Positions 49,568 through 59,149 of a DNA stretch of 64,000 nucleotides are shown piece after piece (positions within the stretch are counted from its first letter, which is position 1; the number at the start of each line of letters is the position of its first letter). The position numbers and the translations under genes were made by a program. The notes beneath the pieces are model-generated. The model did no database searches, was not told where the DNA came from, and saw only the letters and a program-made list of their open reading frames with translations. The stretch is from Candidatus Pyrohabitans jungbluthii (lineage in GTDB: Archaea > Hydrothermarchaeota > Hydrothermarchaeia > Hydrothermarchaeales > BMS3B), in contig MTMD02000007.1 in the NCBI GenBank assembly GCA_002010065.2, forward strand, positions 13,113-77,112, written 5' to 3'.

Positions 49568-51145
49568 TTACTTTTTGTTTAATTTTTCCAATGTTTTTAA
49601 TTCTCTAATTTTTCGCCTGATTCTTTCTTTTTCAGTATATTCTTGATATTTTATTGGCATTTTAGCATATTTGCTATCCCCATTAAAAATATCCTTTAAT
49701 ACTCTTCCGTCCATGTCCTTTGGGATAGGTATGTCGAATAAATGTAAAACTGTTGGAGCAATATCTGTAATTTCAATTTCTCCTAATTTCTTTCCCTTTT
49801 TAATATCATGACCATAGGCGATAAAAATACCTTCTCTTGCTTTTTCGTGACGCCCTATGATTTTAGTTTCCTTTCTTTTATTAAATATGTTTTTGGATAA
49901 GGAAGTGGTAGTATTAAAATATTCTGAGGCTAAATATACAATATCTGGAATATGAGAAATATATCTTCCATCAAACACTTCTTCTCTTTTCCATACATTT
50001 TCTAAAACTCTTTTTCCATCTTTGTTAAGATGCTTTAGTTTACTAATTATCTCTTCTCTTATCTTTTCATAATCCTGATCTTGACGCAGATTCTTTTTAA
50101 TTATCTTTATTCCCAATGGATTAGCGCCGTAAGCTATTGCTATTGTATCGTTATGATTTACACCCCATGGAAAATATATATTTTCTTTTTTTTGAGTTAA
50201 ACTCTTTTCATACCAATTATCTAAAATTAATTTATTAACCAATTTATTTATATTATATTTTAGAGATTTAAAATGCTTCAATAAAATCCTTCCGACACGA
50301 TATTTTGCAAATGAATAGGCTTTATATGTTAACCACTGTCGAAGTCTATTTCCTTTTAATTTAAGGTATCCCTGATCCAATAACCATGAATTAACATTAA
50401 ACTCATATATTGCAGGTCCATGGAATCCATGATCAGATATTATGAAAATCTCCATATTTTGGAAGTTTTTAATGATGTCACTTAAAATTTTATCGACTTC
50501 TTTAAAAAAATCCAAAATAATATCTTTATAATTCCAATACCAATGTTGAATCGAATCTGTTTCTTCAATCCAGTATATTATGAAATCATATTTACGTTCC
50601 TTTGTAAGATTTTTGAATATCTTATATCTTCGCCACATTCTTTGAACATAAAGGGAAAATAACCTTTCATCAAAAATTTTTTCTTTCCATAATTTTTTAA
50701 GCTCTTCGTTCTCTAAATGAAACCCTTTAACTTTATTTTTTAAATCCGGTGGATATGTGTATTCACTATCTTCAGAAGGCGGCAATCCAGAAATCATAAT
50801 TCCATTTATTTTTTTAGGCGGATATGTCATTCGCAAGTTAATAATCATCGATTTATATCCATATTCACCTAGTATATCCCAAATAGCTGGCTCTTTTATA
50901 TCATTGTAACTTACCAGAGATCCATCAGGTTTTATAAAGTCGAAAAATCCAAGTTTAGCTGGATTTTTACCAGTAAAAAAAGATGGTATTGCAGGTGAGC
51001 TCAGACATGGAATAGTGCTTTTTAATATCCCCCAAGTTCCATCTTCTATTAACTTTTTAAATGTGGGTAAATATCCTCCATCTATCCAAGGTTTAATAAC
51101 TTTCCAAGTGGTACCATCTAAGCCTATTATTAGTACTTTACTCAT
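49568..51145 (-). CDS. Type I phosphodiesterase / nucleotide pyrophosphatase-like protein (alkaline phosphatase superfamily)
   Basis: 525 aa. SKVLIIGLDGTTWKVIKPWI carries the first metal Asp; the nucleophile Thr/Ser region is in LKSTIPCLSSPAIPSFFTGK; later IFIISDHGFHGPA and RHEKAREGIFIAYGHDI hold the remaining metal ligands, and ITDIAPTVLHLFDIPIPKDM-DG is the usual closing motif. Homologues sit in archaeal glycosylation islands and may be phosphoglycerol or phosphoglycan transferases/hydrolases. ATG after GGTGATCCT. AT-rich like its neighbours. Confidence 0.9.
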   Translation of the reverse strand: MSKVLIIGLDGTTWKVIKPWIDGGYLPTFKKLIEDGTWGILKSTIPCLSSPAIPSFFTGKNPAKLGFFDFIKPDGSLVSYNDIKEPAIWDILGEYGYKSMIINLRMTYPPKKINGIMISGLPPSEDSEYTYPPDLKNKVKGFHLENEELKKLWKEKIFDERLFSLYVQRMWRRYKIFKNLTKERKYDFIIYWIEETDSIQHWYWNYKDIILDFFKEVDKILSDIIKNFQNMEIFIISDHGFHGPAIYEFNVNSWLLDQGYLKLKGNRLRQWLTYKAYSFAKYRVGRILLKHFKSLKYNINKLVNKLILDNWYEKSLTQKKENIYFPWGVNHNDTIAIAYGANPLGIKIIKKNLRQDQDYEKIREEIISKLKHLNKDGKRVLENVWKREEVFDGRYISHIPDIVYLASEYFNTTTSLSKNIFNKRKETKIIGRHEKAREGIFIAYGHDIKKGKKLGEIEITDIAPTVLHLFDIPIPKDMDGRVLKDIFNGDSKYAKMPIKYQEYTEKERIRRKIRELKTLEKLNKK

Positions 51146-51149
51146 AGGA

Positions 51150-52057
51150 TCACCGCTTAGCAAGTATCAAGTAAAACATATATCCTTTCCCCTTGAACAT
51201 TTTAGCAAGGAGGAAATTCAATAGAAAACAGACCATATCTTTCTTAGGGTCAATCTTCCCTAAGTGGTTATAAGTTCTTATTTCTAAAACACTTAAATCT
51301 AGAAGTTGAGATACAATCTTTTCTGGAATAAAACCTTTATTTTTATTAGGTGTTCCAGAGGCTGTTGGTGAATGAATATCTACCAAACTTTGAATTTCCC
51401 TTTGAGATAAAGGTTCTGCAATCACTCCTTCATTTATCAGTCTTCGATTGACCCTTTCGAATAATTCAGTTTCATCTATTCTTCGCTTTTTGTTTTTTAT
51501 AAATTTAGACTTAAAGTTTAGGTATAGTTGGCATATACGGTTTATCTTTGAAAGCAAACTTTTGTAAAACAATTTATTTGGTTCGTGCATAATGAATAAA
51601 ATTCCTTCATTAGAGAGTATCCGATTAATTTCATCCAGCAATTTACTATAATTTGGGATATGATGTAATGTAGAGTTAATAGTGATGATATTTATACTAT
51701 TTTTTTTTTAAATGGTAAGTTCACAGCATCACAAACTACAAATTCAAAACGATTTTTTGAATTATACGACTTCATCTTAGCTGTCTGTAACATTTGTTTG
51801 GATATGTCAGTGCAAATAATTAAACCTCCTTCTAAATAATTATTAACAATAGAAGGTACAAAACCTGTTCCAGTTCCTATATTTAAAACTATAAGATTCT
51901 TATATGTATTTGGCAAATATTTACTAAGAACATAATTCCAATTTTCTCTCTCCTTTTCTATTTCTGGATGTCTTTTATCATATAATTTCGCCTCTTCATC
52001 GTGAAAGATTCTATTTATCTCTTTCACTAACTTATCAGAAACTTCTATTCTTTTCAT
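51150..52057 (-). pseudogene. SAM-dependent methyltransferase interrupted by a frameshift in an A10 tract
   Basis: The first part (52057 down to about 51692) gives the class I methyltransferase N-terminus with LIVLNIGTGTGFVPSIVNNY and FEFVVCDAVNLPFKK, then hits a stop right after ten A residues (T at 51700-51709 on the plus strand). Removing one A restores NSINIITINSTLHHIPNYSK and the second frame LLDEINRILSNEGILFIMHE through to LAKMFKGKGYMFYLILAKR. The joined protein is about 300 aa, full length. Either a recent pseudogene, a homopolymer sequencing error, or transcriptional slippage. Confidence 0.75.
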
Positions 52058-52182
52058 TAAAAAACCTTCCCTTATATTGAATTATCCTATTATAATGTTT
52101 TTGTTATGACAATCCTTAACTCTTTTTCTATTTTTAACCATATTAATTTGCAACAAACAGGGCATCAAGATAATATATACGA

Positions 52183-52314
52183 CTATTCTTCATTTTTTAT
52201 CTGAATCTCTCTTAACAAACGTCTCTTTTTTGCTTTCTCCACTGGTGTGAAGTCAGAGTAGGTTCGTGTCTCATCAAACCAAAACAACCTCGTATTTCTA
52301 CAACTACTAAAATC
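52183..52314 (-). other. Unassigned short coding-like remnant
   Basis: A 43-codon minus-strand frame without start codon: DFSSCRNTRLFWFDETRTYS followed by DFTPVEKAKKRRLLREIQIK. The composition resembles island genes and it sits between the frameshifted methyltransferase and a glycosyltransferase. Probably the tail of a deleted gene; family unknown. Confidence 0.3.
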
Positions 52315-52323
52315 TTATTATTT

Positions 52324-53466
52324 TCATCCTGATAGAACCTTATCATAAACATCAATAATTTTTTTGCCTAAAATTTTCCAATCATACGTATCTACAACAT
52401 ATTTTCGAGCATTTTTCCCAAGCTTTTTTCTTAACTGTTCATCTTGGATTAGAGTTGAGATAGTATCAGCAAGAGATTTTATTCTATCTTTGGGCAGTGT
52501 TAATGGTGCGTTATAATCTGAATAATCACGATCAAATAATTTAACCAAAAGCCCCCTTTCATTGTCACCTAACAAGTCCTTATACGCCCTAAGAGAACTG
52601 GCGACAATTGCTTTCTCCATTGCCATCGCCTCCAAACAAGCAAGGCTGGTCGACTCTGCACTTGAAGGAAATACAACTATATCAGCAATATCATAGTAAT
52701 ATTTTGTTTTGTCATGTGGAATTTCACCAATAAATTTGACATACTTTTCTATATTAAGTTCCTTAACTCTTTCCCTCAGATAATGTTCCAATTTTTTTCT
52801 TCCAGCAATCCAAAACTCAATTTCATTACCAATCTCTTTGATTAAATAGGGTATGGCTTCTATAAGGTACTGTACACCATTTTTTGGATTTAATCTGCGC
52901 ATACTTAGAATTATTATCTTATATTTTTTGGAATTTTGAATTGAAGATGGTTTAAAATAATCTGTATCCACACCATTGGGTATCATATAAATTTTTTCCT
53001 TTTTTACAAATCTTTTTGCCACTTCTGCCATTTCACTACTCGTTGCGATAATGGCGTCAGCAAATTTAAATGATATTAAACGATAAGCTTTCATTCGAGG
53101 TGAATTGCCTACTGATGAGTCTAATGTACCTAAACCATGAAGAGTCACCACATTTGGTTTTCTCAGCATCTTTGCCAAAGGGCAAGTTAAGAAAGACAAA
53201 TAAAAAGTATAATGACAGTGGGCAATATCAATTTCTTTTATAAAATTTCGTAAATTTAGCATATCAGTTATCATATTTAGGGGAGTATTTTTTTTTGTAT
53301 GGTTTCTAATAACCTTAAACCCATCTACGTCCCATTCTCCTTCTGTATTTGTAAATATTTTAACGTTATGTCCCAAATCTCGAAGTGTCCTACTTAAACG
53401 ATAAACATGAATCTCTGCACCTCCAATTTGCGGCAAAAAAGTATCGGATATCATTCCAATTTTCAT
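52324..53466 (-). CDS. Glycosyltransferase family 4
   Basis: 380 aa GT-B fold. N-terminus IGMISDTFLPQIGGAEIHVY; central HCHYTFYLSFLTCPLAKML; C-terminal donor-binding part with ILSMRRLNPKNGVQYLIEAI, YYDIADIVVFPSSAESTSLA and CLEAMAMEKAIVAS, holding the E-x7-E motif. It transfers an activated sugar onto a lipid-linked glycan at the cytoplasmic membrane face. Its start overlaps the stop of the upstream methyltransferase by 4 nt. AT-rich. Confidence 0.93.
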   Translation of the reverse strand: MKIGMISDTFLPQIGGAEIHVYRLSRTLRDLGHNVKIFTNTEGEWDVDGFKVIRNHTKKNTPLNMITDMLNLRNFIKEIDIAHCHYTFYLSFLTCPLAKMLRKPNVVTLHGLGTLDSSVGNSPRMKAYRLISFKFADAIIATSSEMAEVAKRFVKKEKIYMIPNGVDTDYFKPSSIQNSKKYKIIILSMRRLNPKNGVQYLIEAIPYLIKEIGNEIEFWIAGRKKLEHYLRERVKELNIEKYVKFIGEIPHDKTKYYYDIADIVVFPSSAESTSLACLEAMAMEKAIVASSLRAYKDLLGDNERGLLVKLFDRDYSDYNAPLTLPKDRIKSLADTISTLIQDEQLRKKLGKNARKYVVDTYDWKILGKKIIDVYDKVLSG

Positions 53467-54284
53467 TTTTTCACCTCTATTACATACGTTGTCCCATATC
53501 CAAAATAGTTTAACACTTTCCTATCTTTAAATCTATCTATAAACTTGAAAATTTCAATGGTTTTTGGGAAAATATAAGAAATATATGGCGAACATAACGA
53601 ACTTGCCTCAACGTGTAGTATCTTAAATCCATTATCTTCCAAAATTCTTCTAAATTTCCAAGGATAAAACCAAAGATGAGGGAACTCATTCTTTCCCGCA
53701 TATTTTTCTATCACTCCTTCTCTATTAATATTTTTTATCACCCTCAGAAAGCCAAAAAGAAATGCAAAAGGCGACTTCCTCGTAATGGTCCAAGGTGAAT
53801 CGCCACCCAAAATAGAAAAGCTACTTAAACCTAGACACGTAGGAACTGCGATTATTGCTTTATTTGCTACCCTTTTTATTTCTCTTAAGCTTTTTTCAAT
53901 ATTAGGTAAATGTTCTAAAACATGAGATGCAACAACTAGATCAAAACTTTTATCTTCAAATGGTAAATTCTCTCCATCCCCAATTATGAAATCTATTTTT
54001 AGATCTCTCTTTTTAATTATTTCCTTTGCTGCTATTATATTAGGGATAGAAATATCCATTCCAATTACATTGAATCCTCTCTCCCCAATTAAAACAGATA
54101 AAACACCCTCTCCACATCCATAATCAAGTATTAATTTTGGAGGTGGATTCATTTTTTCTATATATTTTAAAATAGTATTGTATTGTGCCCTATGGAGGTA
54201 TCTCCTTATTAAAAAAGGAGAATTAAATCTCTTTTCCCAAATTCTATCTGCATGCTTCGTGTATTCTTCTTTGGTATTGTTCAT
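53463..54284 (-). CDS. Class I SAM-dependent methyltransferase
   Basis: 273 aa. Motif I LILDYGCGEGVLSVLIGERG, motif II GMDISIPNIIAAKEII, IIGDGENLPFEDKSFDLVVA and SHVLEHLPNIEKSLREIKRV, the Methyltransf_11 layout. Probably methylates a sugar or lipid carrier of the glycan pathway. A strong AT bias matches the adjacent GT4 gene, with which it overlaps by 4 nt. Confidence 0.92.
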   Translation of the reverse strand: MNNTKEEYTKHADRIWEKRFNSPFLIRRYLHRAQYNTILKYIEKMNPPPKLILDYGCGEGVLSVLIGERGFNVIGMDISIPNIIAAKEIIKKRDLKIDFIIGDGENLPFEDKSFDLVVASHVLEHLPNIEKSLREIKRVANKAIIAVPTCLGLSSFSILGGDSPWTITRKSPFAFLFGFLRVIKNINREGVIEKYAGKNEFPHLWFYPWKFRRILEDNGFKILHVEASSLCSPYISYIFPKTIEIFKFIDRFKDRKVLNYFGYGTTYVIEVKK

Positions 54285-54730
54285 ATTTTATCACCGCAAT
54301 GTTTTTGCCTTTTTTTATTTGTTGTAAAAATTCAAATATCACCCAAAAAAGTTGCCAGAATTTATAATATAAATATAAAAATGTTTGATTCCCAGTAGCG
54401 TTTATAGGCCCTTTCATAAGAGAGAGTCTAGAAGTATGCCTATCTGAAAAAGACAGAAGTCCTGCAAGGAGAAATAAAGACACGAAAATCTTCTACACTT
54501 GCTTACAATGGAGAAGCTGAATAAGGAGATGAAGTAAAAAGCTAAATCTTCTCTTCAGGATAATTTGTTCTACTTATTGGTAATAGAACTTAATGGTCCT
54601 TTAACATAAATGCTGAGTTTATTTTTCTTTAATATAGTAGGAAAGTACTTTTAGTGGCACAATTAATGAAACACTTTCCATATAATCGCCCACTCACCAA
54701 TCAACCTGTAATGAAGCCGGTTCCTCATTT
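54285..54730. other. Gene-free stretch at a composition boundary
   Basis: About 445 bases between the AT-rich block and the less AT-rich GT block. A minus-strand frame (54244-54483) encodes one hydrophobic helix (YYKFWQLFWVIFEFLQQIKK) and may be the end of a lost membrane protein; it runs into the methyltransferase start. The rest shows nothing recognisable. It probably marks a junction between two acquired segments. Confidence 0.4.
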
Positions 54731-55777
54731 TCACTCTTGTTCATTGTCTAATTGCCCTTCCGGTTTGCGAAATGCATGTATCAGCGACCTTAGGGATATG
54801 TGAGGAACTCCAAATCGAACAAGACCTGCCCAGAAGCCGATTCCCCAACTTAGGTGAATAGTTGCAAAAACAAATGGAAGTAATGGTAGATATTGCCAAC
54901 CACGGTGTTGTGCAGCCCAAAAAGAAGCAACCAGATTAGCAATAACATAGAAGCTTGGGATGATAATTCCTACCATCCAAAAAATATGGAGGAATATTAT
55001 AGACGCAATTAGGGAAAAAACGAACACAGGGGGAACTAACTGCCGCCAGCGTAATGAATCTGGGTGGGCTTTGAGTGTTTTCACCTTCCAGAGGCCGTAG
55101 CGGAAGTACTGATAAGCCAAAGCCTTAAGTGATCCGCGTACATAGTACTTGCAGCGAATATTGGGGGAAAGCAAGACCTTGCCACCTGCCTTGCGCAAGC
55201 GGTGGTTGAGTTCATAGTCTTCATTAACCACCCATTCCTCATTGAAGCCGCCTAAGGCTTCTAAGGTTCGCTTATACCAAGCGCCAAGGTAGACTGTATC
55301 TACCCACTTTTCCCGATTGGAGTAGCGGAACTGGGCATCTCCTGCTCCAAATGGTGAAGTAGTGGCAATGGCAATGGCATTGCTGATGTATCCTGTTCCT
55401 ACAGCGTATTGTACTCCTCCCACATTAGTAGCGCCTGTGGTTTGAAGCAAAGTGACGCACTGGCGGATATAGTCTGAGGCGTAGGTAGTATGTGCGTCCA
55501 TTCGGATAATGACATCCCCTTTCGCCTCATGGATTCCAATATTCAGTGCAGAAGATTGAATACGCTTTGGATTGTTCAAAAGCCGAATGAAGGGGTAGCG
55601 TCTAGCGTATTCTTGAACGATCTTTTGAGAGCGATCAGTGCTCATACCATCGATAACTAATACCTCCAACCGGTCTTTTGGATAGTCATTAGCAAGAATA
55701 GAGTCGAGGCACTGAGCAATGTAGCGTTCCTCGTTACGTATGGGGACAATAATTGTGACCCGAGGCATTTGCGTCAT
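54731..55777 (-). CDS. Glycosyltransferase family 2 with C-terminal membrane helices (ExoA-like)
   Basis: 348 aa. GT-A fold: VTIIVPIRNEERYIAQCLDS, the nucleotide-binding VLVIDGMSTDRS, DVIIRMDAHTTYASDY (DxD) and VVNEDYELNHRLRKAGGKVL (the acceptor ED motif). Three C-terminal transmembrane helices (VFVFSLIASIIFLHIFWMVG and others) anchor it, as in ExoA-type succinoglycan enzymes. Start overlaps the polymerase-like gene by 4 nt. Composition is closer to bacterial genes than the block to its left. Confidence 0.93.
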   Translation of the reverse strand: MTQMPRVTIIVPIRNEERYIAQCLDSILANDYPKDRLEVLVIDGMSTDRSQKIVQEYARRYPFIRLLNNPKRIQSSALNIGIHEAKGDVIIRMDAHTTYASDYIRQCVTLLQTTGATNVGGVQYAVGTGYISNAIAIATTSPFGAGDAQFRYSNREKWVDTVYLGAWYKRTLEALGGFNEEWVVNEDYELNHRLRKAGGKVLLSPNIRCKYYVRGSLKALAYQYFRYGLWKVKTLKAHPDSLRWRQLVPPVFVFSLIASIIFLHIFWMVGIIIPSFYVIANLVASFWAAQHRGWQYLPLLPFVFATIHLSWGIGFWAGLVRFGVPHISLRSLIHAFRKPEGQLDNEQE

Positions 55778-57051
55778 GTTGCCCCCCTATTTTCACCTTG
55801 AGACCAAATAAGTGCTGCGACAAGCCATGGAAAAGGATTATACATAAGAGAAAATGATAGAAACATGAATAGTGTAAGCAACCAAACATGGAGCCAAGGC
55901 AAAAGCCCTGCACGCTGCGAAAGTGAGGCGATACCTCGCATTGTTGTAAATATAGCAAATAAAGTCCATAATGCAAAGCCAATGAGCCCCGTTTCAAACA
56001 GCAAATCTAGGTAGGAATTATGGGAGTAACCCCCTAATTCTTCCTCCGCAGCGCGCAGACCAGCTCCGAAGACTAGGAAGGCGGGGTTAGACAGTTTGGT
56101 CACAATGGATTCCCAGTAAACAAACCGTGGTGAAGAGCCGATCATAGCGAATCGAAATGCTAAACTTTCTAGGGGGTCTACACCCATAGACCGAACGGAA
56201 AGAAGGCCAATTACTAGAATTATGCTCAATATAGTTAGTGGCCTAACATACCTCCACACAAGTGATAATCTCCTAAGGAAAAACAAAATGCTCCATAAAA
56301 TTATGGTTGATATCACAAAAAAGATAAGAAAACTGCGGGACAAAGTTAATAGTAATGACAGAGAAATTATAGATAAACCCAAAATTTTAATTAGTCTGCT
56401 CACACTTGTCACATTAAAACCGCAGAACAGCGAAAGTGCCATCCAGAGGGAATAAAAGTTTGGGTCTCTTGCAAATCCTATAAGGCGTGGTATGTGACCT
56501 TCATCTACCATAAGAATAATTCCTCCATAAGGTCTTCGGATATTACTAATCATGGAAAAATTCCTAAGCGCGTCAACAAACAGAATGACCGCCAAGGTTG
56601 AAATTACTATTCCAATAAAAAATACAGCTTTATTGACCCTATCTAGGTCTACTAATCGATTTGCCATAGTTGAAATCATCAGAAAGATCATTATGTTTCG
56701 AAGCAGTAGCAAAAACATTGTTAATCCACGGATCGGTTGAGGGGATTTGAATACTTGAAGGCCTATCCATATAGTGAACGGAACTATCAAAGTGAAACCC
56801 ATAACAAGATGCCGACTAACCTTTAGCCGGACAAGTGCTATATACGAGAACCAGAGCAGGAAAATTAATACTGTTGCAATATCCCAAAGTGCGATGTCAA
56901 TATGACCAGCTACGATAAAAACTTTAATGCCACTTAGGTTGATAGATAGAAGTAGAAGAACAATGAACACCAATGCCAGCGTTTGGGCTGAAGTTGAAAT
57001 AGAAAGTGGTCGCAATTTTTTGATTGCTGCATTACCCTCTCTCAGTACCAT
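55774..57051 (-). CDS. O-antigen ligase / Wzy-type polymerase
   Basis: 425 aa with about 10-12 transmembrane segments. The large extracytoplasmic loop ends in GYSHNSYLDLLFETGLIGFA, the Wzy_C/O-antigen ligase signature with the conserved histidine, preceded by RDPNFYSLWMALSLFCGF and SRSFLIFFVISTII. It polymerises or ligates glycan repeats on the outer side of the membrane. Gene overlaps both neighbours (4 nt and 10 nt). Confidence 0.9.
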   Translation of the reverse strand: MVLREGNAAIKKLRPLSISTSAQTLALVFIVLLLLSINLSGIKVFIVAGHIDIALWDIATVLIFLLWFSYIALVRLKVSRHLVMGFTLIVPFTIWIGLQVFKSPQPIRGLTMFLLLLRNIMIFLMISTMANRLVDLDRVNKAVFFIGIVISTLAVILFVDALRNFSMISNIRRPYGGIILMVDEGHIPRLIGFARDPNFYSLWMALSLFCGFNVTSVSRLIKILGLSIISLSLLLTLSRSFLIFFVISTIILWSILFFLRRLSLVWRYVRPLTILSIILVIGLLSVRSMGVDPLESLAFRFAMIGSSPRFVYWESIVTKLSNPAFLVFGAGLRAAEEELGGYSHNSYLDLLFETGLIGFALWTLFAIFTTMRGIASLSQRAGLLPWLHVWLLTLFMFLSFSLMYNPFPWLVAALIWSQGENRGAT

Positions 57052-57971
57052 AACCTCCCAAAATTGGTTTTCAGGTAAGTAAGCGTCTGTTTTGTCAACG
57101 CTGAGCGTCTTTGCCCCTTCAACTCAGCAATAGCTGTCCAAATACCCCGAAAGAATTCAGGCAATCTATTGTTTCTAATAGCTGTCGCACCATAATATCC
57201 CAGCCAAATCAAAAGGTGAATCAATAAATACGGGAATGGCAAATATTTATATGCGAACCAGATCCTGTTGCGAACTGTAAAATAAAGTTCTTTGTCACTT
57301 TTTTTATCTAAGACAGAGCATTGTGGCATGTGGTGGACAATAACATCTGGTGTATAAAGCAAATGAAATCCCTTTTGAATCATCCGATAAGCCAAGTCAA
57401 GCTCCTCTCCATAAAACATGTAATTATCTTGATACAACCCACATTGCTGGATTATTTCTTTCCGTAGTGCATGCCCAGCCCCAATGTAATAGGAGCAAAG
57501 ACGTGTTTGGCTTGTAAGATTAGGCCATTTTCTGCGTGCATGGCGAGAGAAAGGAACCTGTAAATCCTTGCGATATCCATCGTATACAATGATTTTAAAA
57601 GCAATCGCGCCCAAGCAAGGATCTTGCGAAAAATGATTTACAATCTTCTCGAGACATCGCTCGTTGTCAAACCACGCATCATCATCAAGAAAAACGAGGA
57701 TTTCTCCATTCGCACGCTTTATTAAAAAATTTCGTCCCCCGGCTACACCCAGCTGCGTTTCGCTGCGGAAACATTTGACTCTACCATCACTTACATACTT
57801 GTTAACTATATAACATATGTTATGTTTTTCTGAATAATCATCTAATACCAAAATTTCAAATTCTGGGTAGGTCTGGCTTAAAACACTATCTAGGCAGCGG
57901 AGCAGGGATTCAGGACGGTCACGTGTTCCTATCAGCACGGAAACCAGTGGTTCTTTTCTGTTGGTTTTCAT
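57042..57971 (-). CDS. Glycosyltransferase family 2
   Basis: 309 aa. VSVLIGTRDRPESLLRCLDS, ILVLDDYSEKHN, RANGEILVFLDDDAWFDNER (DDD metal site), then GHALRKEIIQQCGLYQDNYM-FYGEELDLAYRM, the rhamnosyltransferase-like ED motif. A C-terminal hydrophobic helix (FPYLLIHLLIWLGYYG) may associate it with the membrane. It overlaps the next GT4 gene by 4 nt. Confidence 0.92.
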   Translation of the reverse strand: MKTNRKEPLVSVLIGTRDRPESLLRCLDSVLSQTYPEFEILVLDDYSEKHNICYIVNKYVSDGRVKCFRSETQLGVAGGRNFLIKRANGEILVFLDDDAWFDNERCLEKIVNHFSQDPCLGAIAFKIIVYDGYRKDLQVPFSRHARRKWPNLTSQTRLCSYYIGAGHALRKEIIQQCGLYQDNYMFYGEELDLAYRMIQKGFHLLYTPDVIVHHMPQCSVLDKKSDKELYFTVRNRIWFAYKYLPFPYLLIHLLIWLGYYGATAIRNNRLPEFFRGIWTAIAELKGQRRSALTKQTLTYLKTNFGRLWY

Positions 57972-59149
57972 AACAATCTCTCCAAAAGGGAGATATACGC
58001 TTGGGCGCTTGCATCTACTGAGAAACGAATGGCACTCTTTACTCCTTCTTCAACTAATTGTTTTGACTTTTTTGGATTACGAAGCAATTCCACTATCGCA
58101 TTGGCCATAGCTTCCGCATCTCCTACTGGAACTAAGATACCAGCTTTTCCATTGAGCAGGATTTCTTTGGGTCCGTGTGGACAATCCGTTGCTATTGCTG
58201 GAACCCCCAGTGCCAAAGCTTCGACAAGGGAGTGCACAAGGCCTTCCCATCTAGAAGAAAGCACAAAGACAGAAGCCAACGCCATGTACTTGTAAGGATT
58301 GTCCACAAAACCTGGCATATATACATCTTCAGAGACCCCAAGGTCTTTTGCTAACCTCTCTAGTTTAGGCCTATCTTCTCCTTCCCCAAGAATAACCAGT
58401 CTAGCAGGAAGCTCTTTCCGTACTAAAGCAAAAGCTTTGATTAGAGTCTCGAAATCCTTTTGTCTTGTTAGACGACCTACACCTAAAATCACTGGAGGTT
58501 CTCCTGGTTTAAACCAATTAAATTTCACAGGTTCTTTCGCTTTTTTAAAAATTGATGCATATATGACAGGATCGGGAATAATAAAAATCTTTTTCTCAGG
58601 AACATTTGCGATTTGTCTCACAATTTCTATTAAATTTTCTGAGGGTACGGTAATCGCGTCTGCCTTTGAAAATAATAAACGCCAAAGAAACTTGCGAAGG
58701 AGAGATGTGCGTGGCCAACCCCCCATGCTAATTATCATTTTGGTCTCCGAATTACTAACTAGTTTTGCTAAGAGAGCTACACTTGGCAACATACGTACAA
58801 TTAACGTGTCAGGACAGTCATAATGGAGGTAATGAATAAGGCTAGGTAGGATTGATACCCCTCCCAAAAAAACACGAATCCGAAAGGCTAACCATTTAGG
58901 CAACCATGCTAATCGGGGCAGAATTGGCCTAAAGACTTTTCCTTTCAGACTGATAATTTCAACATTTTTAATATTATATTTTTTATCTTTCAAGTAGTGC
59001 CATTCTTGCCAAGCTTCAAGTAAATCGACCTGCCATCCTTTTTGAGCGAAACACTTTGCTAATTCAGGAATTGATCGAGTTTCGCCTATATGCTCCAAAT
59101 GTGGTGAGAAAAATGCAACTTTATGGTTTTTTGTTCTGTTCATCTTCAA
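57968..59149 (-). CDS. Glycosyltransferase family 4
   Basis: 393 aa. N-terminal KVAFFSPHLEHIGETRSIPE; C-terminal VILGVGRLTRQKDFETLIKA, LVILGEGEDRPKLERLAKDL, MPGFVDNPYKYMALASVFVL, SSRWEGLVHSLVEALALGVP and IATDCPHGPKEILLNG. Clearly homologous to the two genes upstream but diverged throughout, unlike those two with each other. Overlaps the following GT2 by 4 nt and the preceding GT4 by 29 nt. Confidence 0.94.
   Translation of the reverse strand: MKMNRTKNHKVAFFSPHLEHIGETRSIPELAKCFAQKGWQVDLLEAWQEWHYLKDKKYNIKNVEIISLKGKVFRPILPRLAWLPKWLAFRIRVFLGGVSILPSLIHYLHYDCPDTLIVRMLPSVALLAKLVSNSETKMIISMGGWPRTSLLRKFLWRLLFSKADAITVPSENLIEIVRQIANVPEKKIFIIPDPVIYASIFKKAKEPVKFNWFKPGEPPVILGVGRLTRQKDFETLIKAFALVRKELPARLVILGEGEDRPKLERLAKDLGVSEDVYMPGFVDNPYKYMALASVFVLSSRWEGLVHSLVEALALGVPAIATDCPHGPKEILLNGKAGILVPVGDAEAMANAIVELLRNPKKSKQLVEEGVKSAIRFSVDASAQAYISLLERLL

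Noticed and set aside
52183-52320. Ribosomal protein L30-like reading in another frame (LVVVEIRGCFGLMRHEP)
   Set aside because: Only the first few residues resemble L30 and the frame stops quickly; chance match in an AT-rich region.
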